Shown piece after piece: positions 1 to 10,700 of a stretch of DNA of 64,000 bases. The stretch is taken from the NCBI RefSeq assembly GCF_963676685.1, contig NC_092344.1, forward strand, positions 88,814,749-88,878,748. Direction: 5' to 3'. Both the position numbers and the translations under genes were made by a program. Source of the stretch: Mytilus edulis. Taxonomy: Eukaryota > Mollusca > Bivalvia > Mytilida > Mytilidae. The first letter of the stretch is position 1, and the number at the start of each line of letters is the position of its first letter. The notes beneath the pieces are model-generated. The model was not told the DNA's origin. It saw only the letters and a program-made list of their open reading frames with translations, and did not search any database.

Positions 1-164
1 CTTTTATTTGGAATGTAAGATCAAAATGCAAACATACAGGAGCCTTCTAAGCTCAGTTTCTTTCGTCAAGTCTACACAAGAGTGCACACGCTGAAATGTC
101 TCGCCTTCTATACTAATCATTGATATTATGTTGATAGTCCTAAGTATAAAGCTAAGCTTTATTA

Positions 165-1015
165 CAACTGTCACATAAACTTAACATTAACCAAGACAAC
201 TAAACAAAGACCAATGAACCTTGAAAATGAGGTCAAAGTCAGATGAACCATGCCAGGCAGACATGTACAGCTAACAATGCTTCTATACAACATATATATA
301 GTTGACCCATTACTTATAATTTAAGAAAAATAGACCAAAACACAAAAACTTAACACTGTGCAATGAACCATGAAAATGAGGTCACGGTCAAATAAAACCT
401 GCGCGACTGACATAAAGATCATAAAATATTTCCATACACCAAATAGAGTTGACCTATGGCATATAGTATTAGATAAAAAGACCAAAACTCAAAAACTTAA
501 CTTTGACCACTGAACCATGAAAATGTGGTCAAGGTCACATGACATCTGCACGCTAGACATGTACACCTTACAATCATTCCATACAACAAATATAGTAGAC
601 CTTTTGCATATAGTATGAGAAAAACAGACCAAAACACAAAAATTTAACTATAACCACTGAACCATGAAAATGAGGTCAAGGTCAGATGACACCTGCCAGT
701 TGGACATGTACACCTTACAGTCCTTCCATACACGGAATATACTAGCACTATTGCTTATAGTATCTGAGATATGGACTTGACCACCAAAACTTAACCTTGT
801 TCACTGATCCATGAAATGAGTTCGAGGTCAAGTGAAAACTGTCTGACAGACATGAGGACCTTGCAAGGTACGCACATATCAAATATAGTTATCCTATTAC
901 TTATAATAAGAGAGAATTCAACATTACAAAAAATTTGAACTTTTTTTTCAAGTGGTCACTGAACCATGAAAATGAGGTCAAGGACATTGGACATGTGACT
1001 GACGGAAACTGACTT
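165..1015 (+). repeat. Degenerate satellite array, about 148-bp monomer, about six copies
   Basis: Tandem monomers are recognised by the recurring core 'CTGAACCATGAAAATGAGGT', which begins near 210, 363, 511, 657, 803 and 958. Each core is followed by an acatgtacaccttacaat segment and an 'aaatatagt..gacc' segment. Copies differ by perhaps 10-25 percent, so the array is old. The same family occurs in reverse orientation near 49980-50480, 55560-56060 and 58860-59010. Confidence 0.85.
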
Positions 1016-1022
1016 AATACAG

Positions 1023-1437
1023 GATAACAGAATTGTCGTGGCTACATACCTCCAATTAGCAAAAGATGTCGGAATGCTTGGAACATATGCAGATATTATG
1101 CACATGTATGCCCTCAGTGCTGTTCTAAAGATACCCATAAGATCCTACTTCCCACCACAAATGAACATGGAATTTGTATCAGAGCCATATTCTCGAAAGG
1201 TCTGCGGTCGAAACGTCAACATTTCCAAGGCTCCAGCTTGTAAGATCATATGGACCTCAGCTGCTATACCTACGGGGCCTACCCTTATTACAAACCACTT
1301 TGTTCCATTGTTTAAGAGGAAAAGAACAGAGACTTTAGAAACCGTTTACACTATCGACGAAGATGACAGTGATAATGTTAACCCTGTAGTTGTCGACTCT
1401 GAATGCTCAACTACTGGTGACTGTTGGCTGACCAGAG
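1023..1437 (+). CDS. Vertnin-like (VRTN-type) internal exon, partial
   Basis: An open frame of about 138 codons begins just after a possible acceptor (ttaatacag, ending 1022) and runs to a possible donor (accagag followed by gtaaca at 1438). The start at 1038 given by simple ORF calling is GTG and is not a real initiator; the frame continues upstream to the acceptor. Visible residues include 'LAKDVGMLGTYADIMHMYAL', a proline-containing 'RSYFPPQMNM' and a later 'IIWTSAAIPTGP'. This order (helix, H-x-YAL, IxSxYP, WTS) resembles the domain shared by vertebrate vertnin and many multi-copy bivalve genes of unknown function. No other exon of the gene was found, so it may be a lone gene fragment or part of a mobile element. 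The homology is from memory and moderate. Confidence 0.5.
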
Positions 1438-1479
1438 GTAACAAAAATACAATTTTTTTTTTTCACTTTTAAAAATTAG

Positions 1480-2440
1480 AAGAAAAAAATACTACTGGTT
1501 TCTATTGTATATATTTCTGAAGACTATGTACTGATATTTATATATGTATATGTTTATGTTTATTATACAGAAACATGTTGTCATTTAGGGAACAAATAAT
1601 AAAGAACACACATCAAAATTTTAAGAAGAAAAAAAAATAGATGGCAAATTTTGAATATCTTATTTTGGAATTTTAATAATCGTATGGTTTGTTTGATATG
1701 TTACTTTTATAATTTCAATTAAATTTCTAAAACAAATTATTTTACTTTGATTGAAAAGACAATGTAATTATATGTTGTACCATTTCTTTTTTTAAATATA
1801 AAATTTCTTGTATTTTATACCATAATAAATCGATTTTCTGAAGATTCCATGTACTTTTATTAATTATGAACGCCATAAACCTTAATCATTGTATGCTGTT
1901 ACACTAATTGAAGCAAAAAAAAACCTTAAACACCATTAAAAATCTTTTTCTCGGGATATATCATCTTTCTTTCTTTTCTTCGTATAAGCTTCCTATTATA
2001 AGGAACACCCCTTAACGGGTAATATTAAAATATTAAAAAAGGGGGAAGAAACAGGGATAAAATATATTACATCAAGGTAAAATCCAGTGGTGGTGCGCTA
2101 TACATAGACAGTGAATTGTAGGAAAAGAAAGAAAAAAAAAACGAATCATAGCATATAAAATATAAAATTATGTACATCTTGTTTTCGGGATATTACGTTT
2201 TTCTTCTATTTCTCGGGAAATAGTGGTACCCGGACATGAAAGCCCAGGATACATGTAAATTAATGGGGATAGTATATAACGTTAGTACTCATGATCTTCC
2301 CTAAACTGTAAGTGCAAATGTTCATGTGGACACTTTGTTAGTTGTTAATTTTTTAAAACGTAAAATGCATTTTAATTTTATTTATGTTGGGCACGTTGGA
2401 CTTTTGTCTACTCAGAGTACTTTTGAGGTGACAAAATAAA
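1480..2440. other. AT-rich intronic or intergenic stretch, no gene seen
   Basis: The stretch is very AT-rich, with many poly-A and poly-T runs and no convincing coding frame on either strand. By position it would lie in the first intron of the APEX2-like gene on the minus strand. Confidence 0.6.
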
Positions 2441-2464
2441 TCTATCAAATAAAACTACACTAAC

Positions 2465-2579
2465 GAGTGACTTTTGTTTCTTGTAAACATATTATATCAG
2501 CGTCTAATGAATCAAAAAGTTCTTTTAAATCTCTCTTAGCTGCCCTTATTCCATTAATATTCCATGTCAAAATCTTCAT
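2465..2579 (-). CDS. APEX2: AP endonuclease 2 (APEX2-like), first coding exon, gene continues off the left edge
   Basis: Reading the minus strand from an ATG at 2579 gives 38 codons plus one base, ending at a donor-like C|GTTAGT (2465/2464). The peptide opens 'MKILTWNINGIRAAKRDL' and continues with 'LDADIICLQETKVT'. This is the N-terminus of the exonuclease III/APE family: 'WNINGIR' holds the conserved Asn and 'CLQETK' holds the metal-binding Glu (residue 34 here). The run LDADI.CLQETKVTR fits APE2 better than APE1. APE2 cuts DNA at abasic sites and has 3'-5' exonuclease activity in base-excision and single-strand-break repair, together with PCNA in the nucleus. The next exon would lie further left on this strand, but none was found in 1-2460, so the first intron exceeds 2.4 kb and the gene is cut by the window edge. 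Confidence 0.8.
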
Positions 2580-2845
2580 TTTCGACAATTCGAAAGTACA
2601 AAGTGAAAATAGACACAGAATTTTCAGATGTACCGAAGAATTTTATTGGATAATTGGATAGTTTAGTCTAAATCACAAAACCTTCTTCCGTTGTGGAAAA
2701 ATAGTTATCCGGAACTAGCTGCTGTGCCGTATGTGTTGAGCAGTCAGTTAGGGTCCTAGTTTATGAATTTTCGTTAAAGCATTTATAAAATATCAGATAA
2801 AAGCATAACATATTCGGTTTTTTTCTTTTAACTTATTGAACAGTT

Positions 2846-3655
2846 ATAGAATAGAATATCTTTTATTTCCATAAGAGGTACCCTCAAGGGGCATAGTGCA
2901 TATACATATATGACAATATAAAGTTACAATTTACAAATACAATAAAGTAGAACAATAAAACAGTATGCTAAAGTTAGACATTATAAATATTGCTAACAGT
3001 ATCCCAGTGTTATATAATAAATGTTTACTCGAGGCAGGTGTTTTGATAAGAAATAGCCAAGTTGTTTCAAAATATTACTAGACTCACAGTTTAATAACCA
3101 AATAAATTTATTGACCATATCTAAGGAGTAAATTTTTTTACATTCTTTAAACATCAGATCAAATAATAGGTCTCTATCCTACGAGTATACAGGACATTCT
3201 ATAAGAAAATGAAGTTCATCTTCCACTTTATTTAAATTGCATTTAACACAAATTCTTTGATGAACTTCTAATTTGGAATATCTCCCAGTTTCAATTTTGA
3301 GTCTATGAGATGAAATCCTGAATTTTGTGATAGCTTTTCTCAAATCAAAATTATTCAAGATATCTAAATAATTTTCTTTACAAAAAGATGTTTTAAATTG
3401 ACAATATGTTCTTAGTTTTCCTTGGCTATTTTGGCTATAAGCATTCTCCCAAGATTTAACATAGGATACTTTTAAACAATTAAGTAAACATTTTCTGAAT
3501 TTGTATTTACTAAAATTAATAAAGTTACTAGGCAGATCAATAATTGTACATAGTTGTCTGACACTGCTATACCAACTACTGTGATTTTTATCATCTAAAT
3601 CTTTAGAGGTCTGTAAGGCTTTATATAATATTATAAGCTGAAGAGCAGACAATTA
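2846..3655 (-). pseudogene. 3' end of a LINE (non-LTR retrotransposon), C-terminal ORF2 relic
   Basis: The minus strand reads about 157 codons (3652-3179) and continues in the same frame after one TAG near 3180. The peptide has 'KAITKFRISSHRLKIETGRY', then a C-x2-C pair ('CVKCN') and an H-x4-C ('ELHFLIEC'), the C-terminal zinc-knuckle-like module that follows reverse transcriptase in many LINEs. After the coding part comes an AT-rich 3' UTR ending 'GGAAATAAAAGATATTCTAT', a short tail repeat typical of LINE 3' ends (about 2846-2870). No RT catalytic region is present, so this is a 5'-truncated, dead copy. The exact LINE clade cannot be assigned by eye. Confidence 0.7.
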
Positions 3656-3993
3656 AACACTTAAAATTGAATTAAATACCAATGAAATCATATAAAACAT
3701 GTAGCTGAAGTTATTTTTAAAATCAGTCAGTCTATTGCTACATGTATGCCATAACAATAATAATTATATACAAAAAAGACATACGTTAAAACTCTCATTG
3801 CATCAACAATTTGATAAAACATTATACAATATAACAAAGTAAATCACATACATGTAGCCGAGGATTTGTATAGTACTTTACAAATTCTTGATGTAGCTTA
3901 AAACATTTTTAAAATGTTGAAATTAAACTTGCTTTTGTCGATAATAGTCAATTGATACTACAACTGGCCTTGAATTTTTACTAGATTGGTGTT

Positions 3994-4159
3994 CAGTGGC
4001 GGATCCAGAAATTTTCATAAGTGGGAGCCCACTGACTGACCTAAGAGGGGTCCCGCTCCAGTCACGCTTCAATGATTCCCAATATAAGCAACCAATTTTT
4101 TTCCCAAAAAGGGGGGGCCCGGGCCCACTTGCCCCCCCCCCCCCCTAAATCCGCCTCTG
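3994..4159. mobile_element. Short MITE with 'CAGTGGCGGAT' type ends
   Basis: The left end CAGTGGCGGATCCAG matches the inverse of the right end ATCCGCCTCTG with one mismatch in the first 11 bases. A 5-bp flanking direct repeat, gtgtt, is present at 3989-3993 and 4160-4164. The interior is rich in G and C homopolymers. The CAG..GGCGG ends resemble hAT elements, although an 8-bp duplication, usual for hAT, is not seen. It sits at the 5' edge of the Penelope-like relic that follows. Confidence 0.6.
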
Positions 4160-4164
4160 GTGTT

Positions 4165-4560
4165 CGCTATGGAGATTCCGTATATCGTCAAGTCATCCGC
4201 GAAATTCCAATGGGGAATAACTGTGCACCACTTATTGCAAACCTGTTTCTGTATTGCTATGAGTAAAAATTTATGACTAAAATCAACGAAGACCCATCGA
4301 AACAACATCTGATACAAACATTTGATAATACTTTTAGATATTTGGATTATATATTGGCTATCACTGTGATAATGACGACTTCAGTGTGTACACTGAAGAA
4401 ATTTATCCTGTTGAACTAAGTTTAAATACTAACAATTAATACTACCCTTTCCTGGATCTTGACATCTGTATCATTAACGGGATTTTTGATAAAAGAGATA
4501 TTTTTTTCATTTCCTATTGTTAATTATCCATTTTAAAAAGATGGTGAAAAGTCGACCTAT
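4165..4560 (+). pseudogene. Penelope-like element reverse transcriptase relic
   Basis: The plus strand shows 'REIPMGNNCAPLIANLFLY', then 'FDNTFRYLDYILAI', then in shifted frames 'EIYPVELSLN', 'FLDLDICIINGIFDKRD' and 'FPIVNYPF'. The order (G)IPMGTNCAPL, TFRYIDD, YPxELxL, YLDL, FPIVNFPF is the palm and following region of Penelope-like reverse transcriptases. Here the catalytic pair after 'YRYL' is changed (DY), and at least one stop and frameshifts interrupt it, so it is dead. The bases after about 4545 belong to another repeat family. Confidence 0.65.
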
Positions 4561-4574
4561 GGGCGACGGCCTAT

Positions 4575-4700
4575 AAGAAACCCGTTTGGTTTTAATGCCA
4601 AATTAGAGTTTGGACCCCAATTTCACGCTCCACTGAACATACAAAATGATAGTGCGAGTGGGGCATCCAAACATTCTTGTTTAATGACTGGAGTCTGCGC
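4575..4700 (+). repeat. Short interspersed repeat ('AATGCCAAATTAGAGTTTGG' family)
   Basis: The stretch 'TTTCACGCTCCACTGAACAT' with a following 'gtgcgagtggggcatcc' recurs in diverged form near 15240-15335 and 23680-23785. All three copies are in plus orientation. Confidence 0.6.
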
Positions 4701-4999
4701 CTATACAAACTTAAATAGACTTGAATGTCTCACTGGCAATCATACCACATGTTCTTTTTTATATTAAACAAACATACAAACTTATCAATACATTTGAAAA
4801 AACAGTCGTTATAGACCGCATTATATATATATGATATGTAGCTAAAATAGTTCTTTAAAAATAAAAGTAGTTGGCGTTTCTCGTCCTCCGATTTAGTCAC
4901 TGTTCATGTTGAATTGAAATTTCGAAAAAAAAGCCATGATATATTAACAGTTGAATTCAAAACTTAGTCTGGTGAAAACTTTCTTACACATTTCAACAA

Positions 5000-5740
5000 C
5001 AAGAGCTACAGGCGTACTAAGTTGTAAGGATTCCTCCTTCAGTATATATCTGTCGATTCTAAAAGCTTACTGCATGGCCTAATAATAATGATAAAACTGC
5101 CGATTTCAATCGAATTCATTAGACTTCGTAAAACCTTTGGCAGTGTTGTCCCTTTTTCCCTTCATTTTAAGCGGTTATACTCTACTAATAGCTAGTCAAT
5201 AAATCCACTAGTGTTCAAAACTTTGAGTCATAAATAATCAATGTCTGTTGTAACAATCTTATAACACTAAGAACTTGCTGTTCACTTTGTCTTTTACACA
5301 TAGTTAAAAGAGGGAGTCAATAGATCTGAATTTTCATCAGATTGATATAATTGCACATTTTTACTGCTTTCCAAATTATGTGCCGTCTTTTTTCGTTGCT
5401 CAAGTTTCATTCGGTGTTTTAACTGTTGGTAGCTATTCTTTATATACTATAATAACGTATTGCCGAAACTTGAGCCAGACAATACTTCAATGCAAACTAA
5501 TTTTGGGTTTGTATTACGATTTTCTTAAATATTTTTGTGATAAATGTTTAATTTGTTTCCAAAATCTCTCAAAAATGCTGTTTTGAGCATTCACAGGCGT
5601 TTATAAGTTTTGAGTGTGAATTCACATTACTATAAGACGTGTCACGGTACTTTTATATCCCAAATTCATGTATTTGGTTTTGATGTTATATTGGTTATTC
5701 TCATGGGATTTTGTGTAATGCTTAATCCGTTGCTGTGTGT
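5000..5740. other. No gene seen
   Basis: AT-rich sequence with short open frames but no codon pattern or motif that supports a gene on either strand. Confidence 0.5.
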
Positions 5741-5865
5741 CTGAGACTACTATAACACATGTGTTATAGTTGTCTCAGTGTGTGTGTTACATTTTAATGT
5801 TGTGTCGTTGTTCTTTTATATTTAATGCGTTTCCCTCAGTTTTAGTTTGTTACTCCGATTTTGTT

Positions 5866-7298
5866 TTGGCACTGGCTACGGTTACATGGAAATGTAACAA
5901 TAATAAAAATATTATTGTTACATTGGAGACTAATTGCCGGAATGCAAAGTTGGGTAAGGAACCAATTAATTACGAATGTAACAATAATTATTGAGGCTAT
6001 GGTTACATTGCGTTATTGTTATATGAAAAACAGCAATGTACGCTAGATTTATTAAACTTAAATCTTCTATATAGGTGTGTTGCTTAATTCATTCATGTCT
6101 ACTAAATAATACTTGTTATAATAATAAATAATGAATATTATTATTCAACAAATGGTGTTTAAATAGTTTTAGGTATTAATGGATTTGATGTTCTTTTAAA
6201 AAGATACTACTTCAAATTAGTAGTGCCAAAGGCGAAAAATAAAGTTCAATGGTTTATTGTTGAAAACTCGGGCTGAGAAAACTGTTCACTTTTAAGTATT
6301 TAACTGCACACCTACTCGTATTACTGTCATTATACTTTGGACAAAAGATGAAGAGAATTCCTATTACCAATTTTGTTTGGGTGAAAAATTTAAAACTTGA
6401 ATGGGATGCGTTTGAAACGAAACTGAAACAATATCAAGACACAAATTGCATACAACTATACAAACGCACTTACCAAAAATTGATACATCAAAAGCAAAGT
6501 CTGCTAACTGTGAATTCGAACTAACACTGTGAACTTCTGTATACATGTATAAAATTGAGAATGGAAATGGGGAATGTGTCAAAGCGACAACAACCCGAAC
6601 ATAGAGCAGACAACAGCCGAAGGTCACCAATGGATCTTTAATGTAGCGAGAAACTCCCGCACCCGTCGGAGGCGTCCTTCAGCTGGCCCCTAAACAAATA
6701 TGTATACTACGTTCAGTGATAATGGACGTCATACTAAACTCCGAATTATACACAAGAAAATAACATTAAAAAATCATACAAGACTAGCAAAGGCCATGCA
6801 AAGGCTCCTGACTTGAGAAAGGCGCAAAATGGCGGCGGGGTTAAACATGTTTATGAGATCTTAACCCTCCCCTATACCTCTAGCCAATGTAGAAAAAACG
6901 CACAACACTACGCATAGTAAAACTCAGTTTAAGAGATGTCCGAGTCCGATTTCAGAATCCATGGAGGACGTACTAAAAAAAATCTGGACAAATTGTATGT
7001 TATACTTGTATGTATTGTAAATATAAGATAATGTCTTCAACTTTTATTATTTAGTACATACTACCTTAGACTACTATAACACAGTACATAGTCTCAGATA
7101 CTACTAGTCCCATCGAACATTGCTGTTTTTTATGTAACAATAACGCAATGTAACCGTAGCCTCATGATAATTATTTTTTTGTTACATTCGTAATTAATCG
7201 GTTCCTTATCCAACCATGCATTCCGGCATTTAGTCCCCAATGTTACAATAATATTTTTATTATTGTTACATTTCCATGTAACCGTAGCCAGTGCCTTT
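5866..7298. repeat. Pair of about 180-bp inverted repeats enclosing 1.07 kb
   Basis: The left arm (5866-6045) begins 'GCACTGGCTACGGTTACATG' and the right arm (7118-7298) ends with its reverse complement. Both include an inner hairpin of 'GTAACAATAATA' and its complement. Arms match at roughly 85-90 percent by eye. The enclosed DNA contains a separate SINE-like repeat (6550-6965). Confidence 0.75.
6550..6965 (-). repeat. Mussel-type SINE-like repeat, copy 1
   Basis: On the minus strand it reads towards 'TTGACACATTCCCCATTTCC' and ends at 'ATTCTCAATTTTAT'. A second, near full-length copy in the opposite orientation is at 53530-53945, and only the 3' 55 bases recur at 18212-18265. Shared landmarks are the 'ccgccg(c/a)' box, 'CTCAAGTCAGGAGCCT' and 'GACGCCTCC'. 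Confidence 0.75.
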
Positions 7299-7655
7299 TG
7301 ATTTTTGTCCATAGATTTACGAGTTTTGAACAGCGGTATACTACTGTTGCCTTTAATATTTATAGTGTTTATAGTCGCTATACTTTGAAGGGTTTCATCA
7401 GAGACATATATACACATATATGTCTCTGGTTTCATCAAGGACTATAAAAATCCTTGCTTTCATGAAGTGAGATAGTATGGTAACCAGCGGTTGTCTCTAG
7501 TCGTACCTTAATTATGGTTTGTTATCATTTGGGCTATTTGGTATTGTTGACAGATTGATACTTCGAGTTCGGCGTTATGTTACTTTTTATTAATGTTCTT
7601 GATTGTTCTTAATTCTTTTTTGATGTTATGTTAAACTTTAGACGTACTTTTTAAG

Positions 7656-7735
7656 CCAATCATATTAGCCGTAAGATAAAACGGAATTTGTTAGATTTCC
7701 CGCCATCTTTACAACACAGACAATAGCCAATCAAA
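7656..7735 (+). promoter_or_regulatory. Proximal promoter of the TMPO-like gene: CCAAT boxes, E2F and YY1-like sites
   Basis: In the 80 bases before the ATG there are two CCAAT boxes (7656-7660 and 7727-7731), an exact E2F-type TTTCCCGCC (7696-7704), and an overlapping GCCATCTTT that matches the reverse of the YY1 motif. There is no TATA box at a useful distance. CCAAT plus E2F is the usual pattern of cell-cycle genes. The second CCAAT lies 4 bases before the ATG, so it may be in the 5' UTR. Confidence 0.5.
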
Positions 7736-10700
7736 ATGCCCATTTTTACAGATCCCAGCAAATTGACAAAAGCAAAACTGAAAGAAGAACTTATACGTTT
7801 TAACGTGAAATTGCCACCTTCTACGTCTAAAAAACAGGTTTTGGTTGACCTGTATGAGCAACACATTAGTCAATTAAACGATCCTAGTATTTTCGAAGAA
7901 GAGTTCGTTGAAGGGAGTTCTGAACAGGAGGTTGAGGAAACCGAAAGTGAAGACGACATAAATTCCAATAATTCTGACGTTGAGTCTGAAACGGTACACG
8001 TTGATAAATGTTAATATGCTTTAGTTAATCATGTTAATGGCCCAAACCTAAATTGTAAGTGATCAAAAAGTTAACTGCATTCAAAAACAAATTTACTTTT
8101 AGTTTTACTTCCTAAAGGCTAAGCCATTCAGGCGAAATTGATTCTGATGAATATTTCCTTAGCTATTTTTAGGTCCTTATTGGGCATATACGCTACATGT
8201 AGCTCTTCATCTTTTTCAGTTCGTATAGACTACGTCCTTGGCTTTTTAATGTTCGGTTCCAAGAGTTTCTGATAAATCCAGGAAAGCGCTTTGTACTCAT
8301 TTAGTTTATAACATACAGTATGTTGTTTCCATATTTAATCATAATAATCTACAATGATGATATTTAATCTTTGTTAATGAAGTGCAAGTAATGCTATTTT
8401 ATTTCTTCTTTTATGTAAGTTTCCAACTTTAATATTCTGTGTATCTTGAAAACGCAGCTTCCCTTTCAACCAAGCATCAGGAAACGGTCAAAGATGCCAG
8501 ACATGAGCGATTCTGAAATCCATTTTTCCTAAAGGACAGATTAGGATTTGGGTCAAATTTTATATTTTTGCAGAAATAATTTCGGTCATTTCATTGAGAT
8601 CAGTTTTCTTAATCGCCATTTTGGAACTTGTTTTTAGCTCACCTGGCCGAAAGGCCAAGTGAGCTTTTCTCATCACTTGGCGTCCGTCGTCATCATCGTC
8701 CTGCGTTAACTTTTACAAAAATCTTCTCTGAAACTACTGGGCCAAATTTAACCAAACTTGGCCACAATCATCATTGGGGTATTTAGTTTAAAAAATGTGT
8801 CCGGTGCCCCGCCCAACCAACCAAGATGGCTGCCATTGCTAAAAATAGAACATAGGGGTAAAATGCAGTTTTTGGCTTATAACTCAAAAACCAAAGCATT
8901 TAGAGCAAATCTGACATAGGGGTAAAATTGTTCATCAGATCAAGATCTATCTGCCCTGAAATTTTCAGATGAATCAGACATTCCGTTGTTGGGTTGCTGC
9001 CACTGAAATGGTAATTTTAAGGAAATTTTGCTGTTTTTGGTTATTATCTTGAATATTATTATAGATAGAGATAAACTGTAAACAGCAATAATGTTCAGCA
9101 AAGTAAGATCTACAAATAAGTCAACATGACCAAAATGGTCAGTTGACCACTTTAGGAGTTATTGCCCTTTATATTCAATTTTAACAACTTTTTTTGTCAT
9201 TTTTTGTAACTTGTACAAAAATCTTCTTCTCTAAAACTAATTTGCCAAATTTAAACTAACTAAGCCACAATCATAATTGTGGTATATAGTTTAAAAAATG
9301 TGTCCAGTGACCCCCACCTTCCAAATAAAATGGCTGACATGGCTAAAATTAGAACATAGTGGTAAAATGCAGTTTTTGCTTTATATCTTTGAAACTAAGA
9401 CATTTAGGGCAAATCTTTCAAGATTTTAATATCCATCAGAATAAGATCTATCCCCTCACAAATTTTCAGATGAATCCTACAACCCATTGTGGGGTTGCTG
9501 CTCTAAAATTGGTAATTTTAAGGAAATTTTGCAGTTTTTGGTTATTATCTTGAATGCTATTATAGATAGAGATAAACTGTAAACAGCAATAATGTTCAGC
9601 ACAGTAAGATCTACAAATAAGTCAACATCACCAAAATTGTCAGAGAACCCCTTAAGGAGTTATTGTCCTTTATTGTAAATATTGAACAACTTTTCGTCAT
9701 TTTTACAACTTGTACAAAAATCTTCTTTTCTAAAACTATGGGCCAAATTTAACCAAGCTTGACCACAACCATTACTAGGGTATCTATTTAAAAAAAAATG
9801 TCTAATGACCCCGGCTACCAACCAGGATGGCCGGCATCAGTAAAACAGTAATAGGTAAGCGACACGGGCTCTTGAGAGCCTCTAGTTAACTGTTGCCTTC
9901 CCTTAATTGCTCTTGAACGATTTTAAGAAAATTGTAGGATCGCAACAGTTAAACAAGTTTGTTGAGGCTACAAGTACAAATGTATGAGCATACTCAATTA
10001 TGTGATTTTGACAATCATTTTTTGAAAAGGGCAGTCTGCACGGTTAGCCACTAGTCCGATGCCCCAGACTAGTAAAATTATATTCGGACTAGTAAGTGTT
10101 TGCAAAACTTTGTTTGGACCAATCAAAAAAATGTCAGAATATTGGTCTTCGGACTAGTAGTTGAAAAAGTTTTTGGTGCAGACTGAACAGTCAGGGGATT
10201 TACTCAAATAAGTGATTTTCAAATCACTTATAAATTTGAGTAGCAAATTTGAGGTTTTGTCACAAATTGGGATTTTGTAGTTTTTTCAAAATTTTAAACA
10301 CATAGGTTTAAATAATATCTTTTAATTAATAAAATTAAAAAAAATTGAACTTTTTGCTCCTTTTAAGTAGCAAGGTTTATGCCTTTGATGCTATCATTTA
10401 GCTGAAAATTCTATTTTAGTTGAAAAAATGCTATAATAATGGCTTAACATAATGAACTGATACTTTCTTAAAAGATTTTTCCCAGCAGTGGGAGTATTTT
10501 TCCTGTGAAGTTCAAGGTTTCATCTTTCAGATTATGTAATAAAATTCTACTGTTCGCGATAAAAATTTCACTGTTCGGGGGTGTTGAAATTAGTGGGGGT
10601 TATTAAAAGAATGATACTTAAAGAAGTGATTTTTGGGAAGGAAATTGAGGTCTGATACTTAAATAAGTGATTTTTATGTCATTATCCTAGATTCAGTACA

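Noticed and set aside
7736..8014. A 92-residue stand-alone protein from TMPO exon 1
   Set aside because: A good donor at 7994 in phase with exon 2, and the LAP2 domain order, favour the spliced gene; the last six codons are intronic.
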